From: Aliivibrio finisterrensis
GTDB taxonomy: Bacteria; Pseudomonadota; Gammaproteobacteria; Enterobacterales; Vibrionaceae
Direction of reading: 5' to 3'
Assembly: GCF_008933155.1 (NCBI RefSeq)
Contig: NZ_WBVP01000005.1
Location: 186,001-250,000, forward strand
DNA length: 64,000 bases
Each line of letters opens with the position of its first letter. Within the stretch, counting starts at the first letter, position 1. The position numbers and the translations under genes were made by a program. Below are positions 19,832 through 30,171 of this stretch, one piece after another. Below the pieces are notes generated by a model. It was not told the DNA's origin and ran no database searches. It saw nothing but the letters and a program-made list of their open reading frames with translations.

Positions 19832-21160
19832 ATGTCAAACGCCAAATTATCAAAGACCTATCAGCCATTGACGACACGACAAGGTGATCGCATTGCGGTT
19901 GTTTCAGGTATTCGAACCCCATTTGCTAAGCAATCCACGGCTTTTATTTCTACGCCTGCGGTAGATCTCGGTAAGCTTGCCGTAAAAGCATTGATGGATA
20001 AAACAGACATAGATCCAAAATTGATTGATCAAGTTGTCTTTGGCCAAGTAGTGCAAATGCCAGAAGCTCCAAACATTGCTCGTGAAATTGTATTAGGCAC
20101 AGGGATGGATATCGCAACCGATGCCTACAGTGTGACTAGAGCGTGCGCGACCAGTTTTCAAACCACGGCAAACGTAGTGGAAAGCATCATGGCTGGCACT
20201 ATTGATATTGGTATTGCTGGTGGTGCAGATTCTTCTTCTGTATTGCCTATTGGGGTATCAAAAAAAATGGCCGCGACGTTGCTTGCCCTTAGCAAAACCA
20301 AAACCATAAGTCAGAAACTTTCGCTTCTTCGTACTTTATCAATGAAAGATCTTGCGCCTGTACCTCCAGCGGTAGCTGAATACTCAACAGGGATCTCGAT
20401 GGGGCAAACCGCAGAGCAAATGGCGAAAACTCACGGCATAACACGTGAAGAGCAAGATGCGTTAGCGCACCGTTCGCATTCATTAGCGGCAAAAGCATGG
20501 CAAGAGGGGTTGATACAAGATGAAGTCATGACTGCTTTTCCAGAGCCGTATAAAACCTGGCTAGATCAGGATAACAATATTCGCCACGACTCAGATCTTG
20601 CAAGTTACGCCAAATTACGTCCCGCGTTTGATAGAAAATACGGTTCTGTGACTGCAGCCAACAGCACCCCCTTAACCGATGGTGGTGCAGCAATATTATT
20701 AATGAGTGAAAAGCGCGCCAAAGAACTAGGTTATGAACCGTTGGGCTATATTCGATCTTTTGCGTTTAGCGCGATAGATGTACATAACGATATGCTAATG
20801 GGACCATCTTATGCCACACCAATGGCTCTCGATAAAGCCGGTATTTCTTTATCGGATTTAACGCTTATTGATATGCACGAAGCATTTGCAGCACAAACGC
20901 TGTCGAACGTAAAAATGTTTGCATCTGATAAGTTTGCCAGAGAATGTTTAGGCAGAGATAAAGCCATTGGTGAAATAGACATGGATAAATTCAATGTGCT
21001 TGGTGGGTCAATTGCTTATGGGCATCCTTTTGCGGCAACGGGAGCCAGAATGATCATTCAAACATTGCGAGAACTAAAACGCCGCGGTGGTGGCTTTGGG
21101 TTAAATACCGCATGTGCCGCAGGTGGCCTAGGTGCCGCAATGGTTTTGGAGGCTGAATAA
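19832..21160 (+). CDS. fadI: Acetyl-CoA acyltransferase FadI (3-ketoacyl-CoA thiolase)
   Basis: A 442-residue thiolase, the beta subunit of the FadIJ beta-oxidation complex. It cleaves 3-ketoacyl-CoA to acetyl-CoA and a shortened acyl-CoA. The acyl-accepting Cys105 is in RACATSFQT; the base His is in [10 protein letters not shown], and the second Cys is in NTACAAGG near the C-terminus. I chose the ATG at 19832 because AAGGAG lies five bases upstream; an ATG at 19817 overlaps that ribosome site. The stop overlaps fadJ by one base. A FadR-like operator is 28-44 bases upstream. Confidence 0.95.
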   Translation: MSNAKLSKTYQPLTTRQGDRIAVVSGIRTPFAKQSTAFISTPAVDLGKLAVKALMDKTDIDPKLIDQVVFGQVVQMPEAPNIAREIVLGTGMDIATDAYSVTRACATSFQTTANVVESIMAGTIDIGIAGGADSSSVLPIGVSKKMAATLLALSKTKTISQKLSLLRTLSMKDLAPVPPAVAEYSTGISMGQTAEQMAKTHGITREEQDALAHRSHSLAAKAWQEGLIQDEVMTAFPEPYKTWLDQDNNIRHDSDLASYAKLRPAFDRKYGSVTAANSTPLTDGGAAILLMSEKRAKELGYEPLGYIRSFAFSAIDVHNDMLMGPSYATPMALDKAGISLSDLTLIDMHEAFAAQTLSNVKMFASDKFARECLGRDKAIGEIDMDKFNVLGGSIAYGHPFAATGARMIIQTLRELKRRGGGFGLNTACAAGGLGAAMVLEAE

Positions 21161-23259
21161 TGACATTAGAAATAAATAACAGTGCTATTGAAGCAGTAGA
21201 AAACAGCAGTGCGTTTACTTGGTTTAAAGACGATGCCGGTATCGCTTGGCTGACGATTGATGTGCCTAATGAAAAAATGAACACACTAAAGTCAGCATTT
21301 GCAGAACAAGTGACTCAAGTACTCAATGACATAGAAGCACAACATTCAGATATTAAAGGCTTGGTCATTCAATCAGGTAAACCCGATAACTTTATTGCGG
21401 GCGCAGACATTAGCATGATAGCTAACTGTGAAAGCGCAGCAGAAGCGCAAGCGTTGGCTGAAAAAGGTCAGCAATTGTTTCAACGCATTGAAGATCTACC
21501 ATTTGCTACCGTTGCCGCGATTCATGGACCTTGTCTCGGTGGTGGATTAGAGTTGGCACTGGCGTGTGATTATCGTGTGTGCAGTGATGACAATAAAACA
21601 AAATTAGGCTTGCCAGAAGTCCAATTAGGCTTGCTTCCGGGGTCTGGCGGCACACAGCGATTGCCTCGACTTATTGGGTTGCTTGCCAGTTTGGATATTA
21701 TTTTAACGGGTAAGCAATTAAGACCTAAAAAAGCCCTAAAGTTAGGCGTTGTTAATGCCTCGGTACCACACACTATTTTGTCACGAACCGCCGCTGAATT
21801 TGCAGTAAAGAAAAAATCAAAAAATAAAGTAGCAACCAAAGAGTGGGGGATATCAAGAAACGCTCTTGGTCGTAATGTGATTTTCTCTCAAGCAGAAAAA
21901 CAAGCGCAGAAAAAAGCACGCGGTAATTACCCTGCGATTGCGGCAATTTTAGATAGCATTAAATACGGGTTAGAAAAAGGGATTAAAAAAGGGCTTCAAC
22001 GAGAAGCGGAGCAATTTGGTAAGCTTGCCATGACTCCTGAATCTGCTGCATTGCGTTCCTTATTTTTTGCAATGACAGAGATGAAGAAAGAGAAAGGCAG
22101 CGAAGCTGAGCCTAAAATCATTCATCGAGTTGGCGTACTAGGCGGTGGGTTAATGGGCGGTGGTATTGCTCATGTCTCTATTGCTAAAGCCAAAAAGAAC
22201 GTCACCATCAAAGACATTAATAATGATGGCTTGCTAAATGCCTACCAGTACCATTACCAACGTTTAGATAAGTTAAGAAAACGCCGTATTATTAGTAAAG
22301 CTAAGCTGCAACAACAAATGTTGCAACTAACGGGAGTGACCGATTTTAACGGATTCAAAAAATTGGATGTGGTGGTTGAGGCCGTATTTGAAGATCTAAC
22401 GCTGAAACAAGAGATGGTAAAAGCGGTGCAAGAGCAAGGAAAAGAAGACGTTATCTTTGCTACCAATACCTCTTCGCTTCCCATAGGCCAAATAGCCGAG
22501 GGTGCAGAAAAACCTGAAAACATTATTGGTCTGCACTATTTTAGCCCGGTAGAAAAAATGCCGTTGGTTGAAGTTATTCCGCATCAAACGACCAGTGATG
22601 AAACTATTTCTACCGTAGTCTCTTTAGCAAAACAACAAGGTAAAACGCCAATAGTCGTTAAAGATTGTGCTGGTTTTTATGTTAATCGGATCTTAGCGCC
22701 TTACATGAATGAAGCGGCAAGATTATTGTTGGCAGGTGAGCCGATAGAGGCCATCGATGAGGCTTTATTAGATTTTGGTTTCCCTGTTGGGCCAATTTCA
22801 TTATTAGATGAGGTTGGTGTGGATATTGGCGCGAAGATCATGCCGATATTAGAAGCGGAACTGGGTGATAGGTTCCGCAGCCCTGACGTGTTCCAAACGT
22901 TAATCGATGATAAGCGTCTAGGTAAGAAAACTAAACGTGGTTTCTATGTCTACAAAGGTAAGAAGAAAGCGCCGGATCAAGATGTTTATTCACTACTTAA
23001 CATTAAACCGCAATCTCAGCTAAGCAAAGATGAAATAGCCATGCGCTGTGTATTGCCTATGTTATCTGAAGCAAAACGCTGCTTAGATGAGGGCATTATT
23101 CGCTCAGAAAGAGACGGTGATATTGGCGCTATCTTTGGTATTGGTTTCCCTCCTTTCTTAGGTGGCCCATTTACTTATATGAACAGTATCGGTGAAGAAA
23201 AGCTAGTGGCGTTAATGAAGAAGTACGCTGATAAATATGGGGATAGGTTTTCTTTATAA
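21160..23259 (+). CDS. fadJ: FadJ, multifunctional beta-oxidation alpha subunit
   Basis: A 699-residue fusion of enoyl-CoA hydratase and 3-hydroxyacyl-CoA dehydrogenase. The N-terminal crotonase domain (about 15-200) has the oxyanion-hole segment [10 protein letters not shown] and the acidic residues in [14 protein letters not shown] and [15 protein letters not shown]. The NAD-binding motif [14 protein letters not shown] starts near residue 324, and the catalytic His is in [12 protein letters not shown]. Two C-terminal helical domains complete it. The anaerobic-type FadJ assignment comes from pairing with fadI in this order, the reverse of fadBA. Its TAA stop is the first part of TAATACCAAT, a recurrent motif. 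Confidence 0.95.
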   Translation: MTLEINNSAIEAVENSSAFTWFKDDAGIAWLTIDVPNEKMNTLKSAFAEQVTQVLNDIEAQHSDIKGLVIQSGKPDNFIAGADISMIANCESAAEAQALAEKGQQLFQRIEDLPFATVAAIHGPCLGGGLELALACDYRVCSDDNKTKLGLPEVQLGLLPGSGGTQRLPRLIGLLASLDIILTGKQLRPKKALKLGVVNASVPHTILSRTAAEFAVKKKSKNKVATKEWGISRNALGRNVIFSQAEKQAQKKARGNYPAIAAILDSIKYGLEKGIKKGLQREAEQFGKLAMTPESAALRSLFFAMTEMKKEKGSEAEPKIIHRVGVLGGGLMGGGIAHVSIAKAKKNVTIKDINNDGLLNAYQYHYQRLDKLRKRRIISKAKLQQQMLQLTGVTDFNGFKKLDVVVEAVFEDLTLKQEMVKAVQEQGKEDVIFATNTSSLPIGQIAEGAEKPENIIGLHYFSPVEKMPLVEVIPHQTTSDETISTVVSLAKQQGKTPIVVKDCAGFYVNRILAPYMNEAARLLLAGEPIEAIDEALLDFGFPVGPISLLDEVGVDIGAKIMPILEAELGDRFRSPDVFQTLIDDKRLGKKTKRGFYVYKGKKKAPDQDVYSLLNIKPQSQLSKDEIAMRCVLPMLSEAKRCLDEGIIRSERDGDIGAIFGIGFPPFLGGPFTYMNSIGEEKLVALMKKYADKYGDRFSL

Positions 23260-23327
23260 TACCAATTCAAATAGTGGTGTTTATTCTTATTAGAGATAAT
23301 AAGTTCAACCTTTATTAGATGAGTTAT

Positions 23328-23363
23328 AAGCCATCATAGTCAAAGATTATGATGGCTTTTTTT
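23328..23363 (+). terminator. Terminator of fadIJ
   Basis: AAGCCATCATA / TATGATGGCTT, an 11-pair stem with a nine-base loop and seven T. Confidence 0.93.
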
Positions 23364-23382
23364 AATGTTTAAATTATTGGAA

Positions 23383-26160
23383 TTACCCAAGATTCACGTC
23401 TTTCGCTCGCAATTGGAACTCATCAATAGAATCAATTTCTAACCCAACATCTAAGCGATCGTATTGTTCATGCTCGGTGCCTTGGCAATGCATGATTAAG
23501 CGATTCGCAGTTCTTGGTTTTAGTACGTTAACCACAAAACGCAGCATGTCAGTTCGCGTTAGCAAACTAAGTTCGTCAGCAACACGCTCTTTATGATCAA
23601 AATTTAAATCTTTATTGCCAATACAGGCCCATAAGCGCTGAGCTCGACCACGAAGATTAGTGTCGGGATCAGAGATTTGATCAATCAATCCTTGTTTACT
23701 GTTTTGCCATTGCTCTTCATTTAGCTCTAATAACACCATGTAGAAGGCGTTAAGAAACTCATCAATCGCATCTAATAATATGGCAGGAGGAGCCATCGGT
23801 GATTGAACGTATAAGATCAAGCCTGGGTGTTTGTTTAACGGTAAATTACCCGTCCCAACCATGTAGCCTAATTGCTGTTTGGTTCTAATTTCATGGAAAA
23901 AAGAAGCCGACATTAAATGGTTTGCTAACGTATAAAGCGCAAAACTGCGAGGGTCTTCTTGAGCTGATTGATAATAGACCAATAAAGCAGAATCAGAATG
24001 GTCACAAAATAGTTCACGCTGAAAGGTTCCGGATTCTCCTAACATAATCAGTGGTCGAAATGACTCTTCATAAGTTTGGTTTTGCATACGAAGTGCATTT
24101 TTTAGTGAGTTACCTAAGTCTAGAGCTTGTTGCTGTGACCAGTCACCATAGACAAACATCTCAACGTGTAACTCTGCAAACATCGCTTGAACAAAGTTAG
24201 GCAGATCATCGACCTCTATACTTTCTAATGCCTCAAGAAGGACAGGGTAAGGGGGATTGTTTGGTTGTAAAATCCCTGATAATGCATTGAAAAGTTGTGA
24301 AATAGGACGTTCTTTCGAAGCGTTGCTCCAGTGACGTATCAGTTGATTCTTAATGAAATCAAAACGATCACTACTAAACTCACGAGTAGTAAAGCGCTTT
24401 AAAATAACCTCTAATAATAAAGGCTGCTTTTGGCTAAAACCAGATAGTGCAAGAGTGACTCCACCTTGGTGACAATAGAGGTTGTAGCCCATTCCTGCAA
24501 TTTCAGCTTGATAGGTTTGTTCACTCAAGGCATCCATCAGCATCTCGACACATAGGCGAGTTTTCACTATTTTTCGTGGGTCAGAAATGGAATGTGGGCT
24601 ATCAATGGCAATATAAACCATGCCTTTTGGTACCCTAAATTCTTCTTCTTGCTTATGCCATAGACGAAAACCCGGTAAGTCTTCAATCAGCATTGGAAAT
24701 TCGGTGGTATCTGTTAACGCTTGAGGTTCAAGATCGTAGCAAATATAAGGATTTTTCTCTGGAAGGAAAAGCTCAGGATGCGGCTCAACATTTTTCCAAA
24801 ATGCCAATTGATTCTCTGTCAGTGGGTGAACTGAATAAGGGGTATGATACCACTTGTCTTTATGGTCATACTCTAACCCTTGAGCCACTAAGGTTACTCG
24901 CATTTTTTTTGGCGTCAGTTGTTCTAACAGATCTTTAATTTGCTGCTCATGGTAGCCTTCCATCATATAGTCGGCATACATAGCGTCTTCAGCATGATAG
25001 CGTTGTAAATTCATGACAAGATGGCTAACTAAATCAAGTGGCTTGCTTTTTTCTTGGAATTGAAAAGCTGACTCTAAAACGGCTTTTTTCTCACTGTATC
25101 GCCATTCATCAAAGCCTTGCTGCTTGATAAGTTCAATGTACTGATAAGTGAGTGTAATGATCTCATCAGTATGTTCGATGCCTTTTTCCGTTAAGTTATA
25201 AGCCAGAGTAAACTCGCGGAAGTTGCTACCACTCACACCACCACCAGCGGTTAGCGAATGGATATAACCGAGTTTTTTTAAATACAGCATTAAACTGCCT
25301 TCGCCTTCATAACCAAGCAGGTGACCAAGATAATTTAACGGTTTGGTTTTGTAAAAACGGTCTTGATTTGGCAAAGAAAAAGCGAGAGTTAGCTTTCGAA
25401 CTTCTTTTAATGGTTCAATATTTATCCAACATGCTTGTTGGTCTTCTGTTACGTAAGCGACATCAATCGTTTTATATCCTAAATTTTGATTAGGGATGGC
25501 AGAGAAAGATTGAGTGGCTAAAAGCTCTAATTCACAAAGTGGACGATTCCCTAAAACCACAGCGGTCATTAAATCGGCAGAATAATGGTCTTGATAAAAA
25601 GCCAGCATTTCATCACGGATAGAAGAAGTGTCGTTATCGGCTAACGTATCGATGCTTCCTACTGAGAATTTAGCGAATGGATGCGCTTGATTAATGGTCT
25701 CTTTGTGTACCTGATAAATACGACGAACATCGTCTTTAAGTTTTAATTTATATTCTGAATCAACGGCTTGACGTTCTTTATCTACGGCTTCTTCGTTAAA
25801 TAATGAGGCATAGAAGAACTGGCCAAAGCGATCAAGACCTTCTTCAAACGCATGGTGCGAAATTTCAAAGAAAAAAGTCGTGTGTTCAGTGCCTGTCCAT
25901 GCGTTATTTGAGCCACCTTGCTGGTTAATAAATGAGTGAAACTCTCCCACTTTTGGGTATTTTTCTGTACCAAGAAACAGCATATGCTCTAAAAAGTGAG
26001 CAAGACCTGGGCGATGGTCAGGATCATCAAAGTGACCGACATTAACAGAAAGGGCGGCAGAAGAACGTGGAGCCGTATCGTCTTGAACCAGCAATACTCG
26101 CAATTTATTATCGAGTTCAATAAAACGATATTTTTTTTGATCATTTGGGCTGATATGCAC
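23383..26160 (-). CDS. Insulinase-family (M16A) zinc metalloprotease, no signal peptide
   Basis: A 925-residue pitrilysin/insulysin-type peptidase. The inverted zinc motif HFLEH gives His55, catalytic Glu58 and His59, and the third ligand Glu is in AVDSEYK. The usual layout of one active and three inactive M16 domains fits the length. The start chosen is GTG at 26160, with AGGAG five bases upstream; a TTG at 26193 is the alternative. Neither start gives a signal peptide, unlike periplasmic E. coli pitrilysin, so it is probably cytoplasmic and degrades peptides. It is a single gene between two terminators. Confidence 0.88.
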   Translation of the reverse strand: MHISPNDQKKYRFIELDNKLRVLLVQDDTAPRSSAALSVNVGHFDDPDHRPGLAHFLEHMLFLGTEKYPKVGEFHSFINQQGGSNNAWTGTEHTTFFFEISHHAFEEGLDRFGQFFYASLFNEEAVDKERQAVDSEYKLKLKDDVRRIYQVHKETINQAHPFAKFSVGSIDTLADNDTSSIRDEMLAFYQDHYSADLMTAVVLGNRPLCELELLATQSFSAIPNQNLGYKTIDVAYVTEDQQACWINIEPLKEVRKLTLAFSLPNQDRFYKTKPLNYLGHLLGYEGEGSLMLYLKKLGYIHSLTAGGGVSGSNFREFTLAYNLTEKGIEHTDEIITLTYQYIELIKQQGFDEWRYSEKKAVLESAFQFQEKSKPLDLVSHLVMNLQRYHAEDAMYADYMMEGYHEQQIKDLLEQLTPKKMRVTLVAQGLEYDHKDKWYHTPYSVHPLTENQLAFWKNVEPHPELFLPEKNPYICYDLEPQALTDTTEFPMLIEDLPGFRLWHKQEEEFRVPKGMVYIAIDSPHSISDPRKIVKTRLCVEMLMDALSEQTYQAEIAGMGYNLYCHQGGVTLALSGFSQKQPLLLEVILKRFTTREFSSDRFDFIKNQLIRHWSNASKERPISQLFNALSGILQPNNPPYPVLLEALESIEVDDLPNFVQAMFAELHVEMFVYGDWSQQQALDLGNSLKNALRMQNQTYEESFRPLIMLGESGTFQRELFCDHSDSALLVYYQSAQEDPRSFALYTLANHLMSASFFHEIRTKQQLGYMVGTGNLPLNKHPGLILYVQSPMAPPAILLDAIDEFLNAFYMVLLELNEEQWQNSKQGLIDQISDPDTNLRGRAQRLWACIGNKDLNFDHKERVADELSLLTRTDMLRFVVNVLKPRTANRLIMHCQGTEHEQYDRLDVGLEIDSIDEFQLRAKDVNLG

Positions 26161-26325
26161 AGGGTGCTCCTGTTTTAAGGCAGAGATGGGCAATTTAATA
26201 CCCTCATTTTTATATTTATTTTTCTAATTATGGCGCTGAACCCACAGACTAGCAAACTCTCACTTTCCCCTTTTTGTTATTGCTTGCTACTATTGTGAGG
26301 TTAGTAATGATTTGAGAATGTATAA

Positions 26326-26796
26326 ATGAAAGTATTCATAATGCGTCATGGCGAAGCTGAGATGTATGCGCCAAGTGATGAAGAACGTAATTTAACACCT
26401 CATGGCGAGAGTCAATCAGCCCAAATTGCACAGTGGTTAATGAAAACTCATCAAGTGCAGTTTGACTACGTATTGGTGAGCCCTTATGTACGAGCTCAAC
26501 AAACATGGAATGCGATTAAGCCTATTCTTAATGTTGCCGATGCAAAGGTAGAAACGTCAGATGAAATCACACCATACGGTGATTCTGATGATGTGGTGGA
26601 ATACGTGAAAGCACTAGGCAGTGTAGAAAACATAGAGAATATTTTAATTGTTTCTCATTTGCCGCTAGTGGGTTATTTGACGGCGGATTTTGTTCCGGGA
26701 ATTATGCCTCCAATGTTTCCAACGTCAGCCATTTCTTGTGTTGAGTTTAGTTATTCAACAGGAAAAAGCGAACTATTGTGGTTGCAACAAGCATAA
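26326..26796 (+). CDS. sixA: Phosphohistidine phosphatase SixA
   Basis: A 156-residue histidine phosphatase. SixA removes phosphate from phosphohistidine proteins such as Hpt domains and the nitrogen phosphotransferase system. The catalytic MRHGEAEMY motif places the phospho-accepting His at residue 8, and VSHLPLVGYL holds the second catalytic His. The fold is the short form typical of SixA. It stands alone, convergent with smrB across a shared terminator. Confidence 0.93.
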   Translation: MKVFIMRHGEAEMYAPSDEERNLTPHGESQSAQIAQWLMKTHQVQFDYVLVSPYVRAQQTWNAIKPILNVADAKVETSDEITPYGDSDDVVEYVKALGSVENIENILIVSHLPLVGYLTADFVPGIMPPMFPTSAISCVEFSYSTGKSELLWLQQA

Positions 26797-26817
26797 CGAC
26801 ACGCTGTATTTCGGTAT

Positions 26818-26858
26818 AAAAAAAGATCCCAAGCAAAAGCTTATGGGATCTTTTTTTT
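26818..26858. terminator. Bidirectional terminator between sixA and smrB
   Basis: AAAAAAGATCCCA / TGGGATCTTTTTT with an AAGC...GCTT inner stem; A run on one side and T run on the other, so it works for both convergent genes. Confidence 0.92.
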
Positions 26859-27390
26859 ATCTATCAGGAATAGACAGTAAAACTAATATGGCACCTGCGC
26901 CACCAAACTCTAAAGGGGCCTGGTGAAATGCCATCACATCTGGGTGTTGAGCTAGCCACAAAGGCACTTTTTGTTTAAGAATATGTTTTCCAATTCCGTG
27001 CATAACACTGGCACAAGAAATATTCTCTTTTAAACAATAAGCAATCATTGAACCGAGTTCGCGCTTTGCTTCATCCTGTTTCATTCCGTGCATATCTAAA
27101 AAGACATCAGGGACATACACACCGCGACGTAATCGCTTCACTTCGTATTTTGATACGTCATCACGGGCATAACGAACAGGTCCATCTTCATTAAGAAGTG
27201 GCACAAATTCGTCAGAAAAGAAAAACTCTTCATTTTTCCCTTCTTTTAATGACTTTCTTTGCTGTTGTTGCTCGCTAAAGTTCTTACTCGGTTGATGGAT
27301 TATGGTATCCTGTTGCAACTTTTTAGAGCCTTGTACTGCTTCACGGAACAGCGAAAGTTCGTCATCTGATAGGTGGTCGTTTTTGCTCAT
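26857..27390 (-). CDS. smrB: SmrB, Smr-domain endonuclease of ribosome rescue
   Basis: A 177-residue protein with a charged N-terminal half and a C-terminal Smr domain (about 95-175). SmrB cleaves mRNA at collided ribosomes. The catalytic-type DxH motif is LDMHG with Asp99 and His101, and HGIGKHILKQ (131-140) is the second signature. The N-terminal segment of about 30 residues that contacts the ribosome is present. It is divergent from prmB by 52 bases, the same pairing as in E. coli. Confidence 0.92.
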   Translation of the reverse strand: MSKNDHLSDDELSLFREAVQGSKKLQQDTIIHQPSKNFSEQQQQRKSLKEGKNEEFFFSDEFVPLLNEDGPVRYARDDVSKYEVKRLRRGVYVPDVFLDMHGMKQDEAKRELGSMIAYCLKENISCASVMHGIGKHILKQKVPLWLAQHPDVMAFHQAPLEFGGAGAILVLLSIPDR

Positions 27391-27442
27391 TTTAAGATTC
27401 CAATAATTAACAGCAGTATTATAACTTGTTTTGGGGGCAATT

Positions 27443-28375
27443 TTGGATAAGATTTTTGTAGAAGAGGCCGTTTCTGAGCTTCATACGTTACAAGATATGT
27501 TACGTTGGACGGTAAGCCGCTTTAATGCTGCGGGTCTTTTTTATGGTCACGGTACAGATAATGCATGGGATGAAGCGGTTCAACTTGTGCTTCCTACGCT
27601 GTATTTACCTATTGATGTTCCTGCTCATGTACGTGAATCTCGTTTAACATCAACAGAGCGTCTACGTATTGTTGAGCGTGTTGTTCGCCGTATTAATGAG
27701 CGTATCCCTACGGCTTATTTGACTAATAAAGCGTGGTTTTGTGGTCTTGAGTTTTTTGTTGATGAGCGTGTACTTGTGCCTCGCTCACCAATTGCTGAAT
27801 TGATTGAAACGCAATTTGAACCATGGTTAACCGAAGATCCAACACGTATTATGGATCTATGTACGGGCAGTGGTTGTATTGCGATTGCGTGTGCTCATGC
27901 GTTCCCAAATGCAGAAGTTGATGCAATTGATATTTCTACTGATGCATTAATGGTTGCTGAGCAAAACGTTCAAGACCATGGCATGGAGCAACAAGTGTTC
28001 CCTATGCGTTCTGATCTGTTGCGTGATATTCCAAAAGATCAGTATAACTTCATTGTTTCTAACCCACCGTATGTGGATGAAGAAGACATGAACAGTTTAC
28101 CTGAAGAATTTGAACACGAACCTGAGTTAGGTTTGGCTGCTGGTACTGATGGACTGAAATTAGTTCGTCGTATTCTAGCTAATGCACCAGATTACTTAAT
28201 GGATAATGGTTTCTTGATTTGTGAAGTAGGTAACTCTATGGTCCACATGATGGAGCAATACCCACAAATACCATTCACTTGGATTGAGTTTGCAGAAGGT
28301 GGACACGGTGTATTTATGCTAACTAAACAGCAGCTTCTAGATTGTGCTGAAGAGTTTGTCCTATACCGCGATTAA
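27443..28375 (+). CDS. prmB: Ribosomal protein uL3 glutamine methyltransferase PrmB
   Basis: A 310-residue S-adenosylmethionine methyltransferase that N5-methylates a glutamine of ribosomal protein L3. The SAM-binding motif is [13 protein letters not shown], and the glutamine-binding motif NPPY starts at residue 207. The start chosen is TTG at 27443 with GGGGG upstream; this gives 310 residues, the E. coli length. A TTG at 27431 would add four residues. The smrB-prmB-aroC order matches E. coli. Confidence 0.94.
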   Translation: MDKIFVEEAVSELHTLQDMLRWTVSRFNAAGLFYGHGTDNAWDEAVQLVLPTLYLPIDVPAHVRESRLTSTERLRIVERVVRRINERIPTAYLTNKAWFCGLEFFVDERVLVPRSPIAELIETQFEPWLTEDPTRIMDLCTGSGCIAIACAHAFPNAEVDAIDISTDALMVAEQNVQDHGMEQQVFPMRSDLLRDIPKDQYNFIVSNPPYVDEEDMNSLPEEFEHEPELGLAAGTDGLKLVRRILANAPDYLMDNGFLICEVGNSMVHMMEQYPQIPFTWIEFAEGGHGVFMLTKQQLLDCAEEFVLYRD

Positions 28376-28400
28376 GTCACTAAATTCGACTTATTATAAT

Positions 28401-28428
28401 AAGCCTGATGTTCGCATCGGGCTTTTTT
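28401..28428 (+). terminator. Terminator of prmB
   Basis: AAGCCTGATG-TTCG-CATCGGGCTT, a ten-pair stem with one wobble pair and a TTCG tetraloop, then six T. Confidence 0.95.
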
Positions 28429-28540
28429 ATATATCCTTACTTTGTGACATTGCAAAATCAAGCCGATTACGAAGGTTTTGTTGTTTTTCGCTGATGCTAT
28501 TTTTACGTAATGCTTTTCTTACTAGACGGAGTAGTTTCAT
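28427..28540 (-). CDS. Candidate 37-residue basic small protein
   Basis: An ATG-to-TAA frame of 37 codons starting MKLLRLVRKALRKNSISEKQ. It is rich in Lys and Arg in its first half, which could form an amphipathic helix, and its C-terminus is DFAMSQSKDI. AAGGA lies about 11 bases upstream of the ATG, rather far. Codons look ordinary for this genome. It fills part of the 600-base gap between prmB and aroC. I do not recognise a family, and the frame could be chance; conservation of the reading frame in relatives would decide. Confidence 0.4.
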   Translation of the reverse strand: MKLLRLVRKALRKNSISEKQQNLRNRLDFAMSQSKDI

Positions 28541-28583
28541 TTTTTTCTTAATCCTTAATGATATTTAGTAACAGGCAGGAATA

Positions 28584-28742
28584 ATGCCAACTATTTATTG
28601 CTATCCTTACGTTAAAGTTCTCATCCATGTATCGCTTATTTTATCAATACTTTATGTCTTATTTTTAGTTTCTGGCTCATTAATGAGAAAAGTATTAATT
28701 ATACGTTGTGATATTAATAACAGTAAAGAGGTGTTTTTGTAA
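28584..28742 (+). CDS. Candidate 52-residue small membrane protein
   Basis: An ATG-to-TAA frame of 52 codons with AGGA five bases upstream, a good ribosome site. It starts MPTIYCYPYVKVLIHVSLIL and contains one clear hydrophobic helix (about residues 11-33) followed by a short polar tail with Arg and Lys. A single-span inner-membrane protein is the likely product if it is made. I recognise no family. It lies 160 bases after the prmB terminator and 230 bases before aroC, in otherwise noncoding AT-rich DNA. Confidence 0.4.
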   Translation: MPTIYCYPYVKVLIHVSLILSILYVLFLVSGSLMRKVLIIRCDINNSKEVFL

Positions 28743-28975
28743 AATGAGAGTTTTATCAGTTAAGGTTTTTTTTTGAATTAAGATCACAAATTGCCGCTTT
28801 TGACTTTTTAAATTATTTTTATGGCAAAGAAAATGATATCTAAGAGAAAGAGTGCGCTCACTAATTTAGAGAGAAACCATTACTAGGGGCTTTACTCTGA
28901 TGTAGATTCAAGCCAATATGGATTGATTAAAGTTATGCTATTTATAGCCAATCAACAATATTTACAGAGGAAGTA

Positions 28976-30061
28976 ATGGCTGGAAATTCTATTGGACAAC
29001 ATTTTCGAGTAACAACGTTTGGTGAAAGTCATGGCTTGGCTTTGGGCTGTATTGTGGATGGCTGCCCTCCAGGTCTGGAGTTGAGTGAAGTGGATCTGCA
29101 AATCGACTTAGATCGTCGTAAGCCGGGTACTTCAAAATACACTACTCAGCGTCGTGAAGCGGATGAAGTAAAAATTTTATCAGGTGTGTTTGAAGGCAAA
29201 ACCACCGGAACGTCAATTGGGTTACTGATTGAAAACACTGATCAACGTTCTAAAGATTATTCTGAGATTAAAGATAAGTTCCGTCCGGGACACGCAGATT
29301 ACACCTACCATCAGAAATATGGACAACGAGACTACCGTGGTGGTGGCCGTTCTTCTGCTCGTGAAACGGCAATGCGTGTTGCAGCTGGTGCTGTTGCTAA
29401 GAAATACTTGAAGCAAGAGTTTGGCATTGAAATTCGCGCTTACCTATCACAAATGGGCGACGTAGCGATTGATTCTGTTGATTGGAATGAAATCGAGAAT
29501 AATGCGTTTTTCTGTCCTGATGCAAGCAAAGTAGAGGCCTTTGATGAGCTTATTCGTAAGCTAAAGAAAGAAGGGGACTCTATTGGCGCTAAAATTACCG
29601 TGGTCGCACAAGGTGTGCCGGTAGGGTTAGGTGAGCCTGTTTTTGATCGTTTAGATGCGGATGTTGCTCACGCTTTGATGGGTATTAATGCCGTAAAAGG
29701 GGTTGAGATTGGTGATGGTTTTGACGTTGTACAGCAGCGCGGTTCAGAGCATCGTGATCCATTAACACCTGAAGGTTTTAGCTCAAATCATGCTGGTGGT
29801 ATTTTGGGTGGTATTTCATCTGGACAAGATATTGTGGCGCACATTGCCCTAAAACCAACGTCTAGTATTACGGTTCCGGGTGAAACGATAACTCGCAGCG
29901 GTGAAAAAACAGAATTGATTACCAAAGGCCGCCATGATCCTTGTGTTGGTATTCGAGCAGTACCTATTGCTGAAGCTATGCTAGCGATAGTGGTTATGGA
30001 CCATTTAGTTCGTCATCGTGGTCAAAATTTTGGTGTACAAACAGAAACGCCAAAGATTTGA
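28976..30061 (+). CDS. aroC: Chorismate synthase AroC
   Basis: A 361-residue enzyme of the shikimate pathway. It converts 5-enolpyruvylshikimate 3-phosphate to chorismate using reduced FMN. Family blocks visible are [18 protein letters not shown] near the N-terminus, [14 protein letters not shown] with a catalytic His, [16 protein letters not shown] and the C-terminal [25 protein letters not shown] before the ATG is a strong ribosome site. It appears monocistronic here, with its own terminator. Confidence 0.97.
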   Translation: MAGNSIGQHFRVTTFGESHGLALGCIVDGCPPGLELSEVDLQIDLDRRKPGTSKYTTQRREADEVKILSGVFEGKTTGTSIGLLIENTDQRSKDYSEIKDKFRPGHADYTYHQKYGQRDYRGGGRSSARETAMRVAAGAVAKKYLKQEFGIEIRAYLSQMGDVAIDSVDWNEIENNAFFCPDASKVEAFDELIRKLKKEGDSIGAKITVVAQGVPVGLGEPVFDRLDADVAHALMGINAVKGVEIGDGFDVVQQRGSEHRDPLTPEGFSSNHAGGILGGISSGQDIVAHIALKPTSSITVPGETITRSGEKTELITKGRHDPCVGIRAVPIAEAMLAIVVMDHLVRHRGQNFGVQTETPKI

Positions 30062-30118
30062 TAAGGGATGAGGTATTAGTTTTTAGGAACGAATAATTCC
30101 ACATAGAGCTAAAAGTAT

Positions 30119-30157
30119 AGAGCCGGATTGACGATGATATCAATCTGGCTCTTTTTA
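30119..30157 (+). terminator. Terminator of aroC
   Basis: AGAGCCGGATTGA / TCAATCTGGCTCT, 13 pairs with one wobble, followed by TTTT. Confidence 0.92.
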
Positions 30158-30171
30158 TTTGTATCTTATTT

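Noticed and set aside
20289-20498. Minus-strand frame within fadI, and similar frames opposite other long genes
   Set aside because: These mirror well-supported coding sequence and show no ribosome sites or recognisable products.
28344-28568. A 74-codon plus-strand frame overlapping the prmB end
   Set aside because: It overlaps the prmB stop, runs through the terminator hairpin and has no ribosome site.
28744-28776. A ten-codon frame MRVLSVKVFF after the candidate 52-residue protein
   Set aside because: Too short, no ribosome site of note and ending in a T tract.
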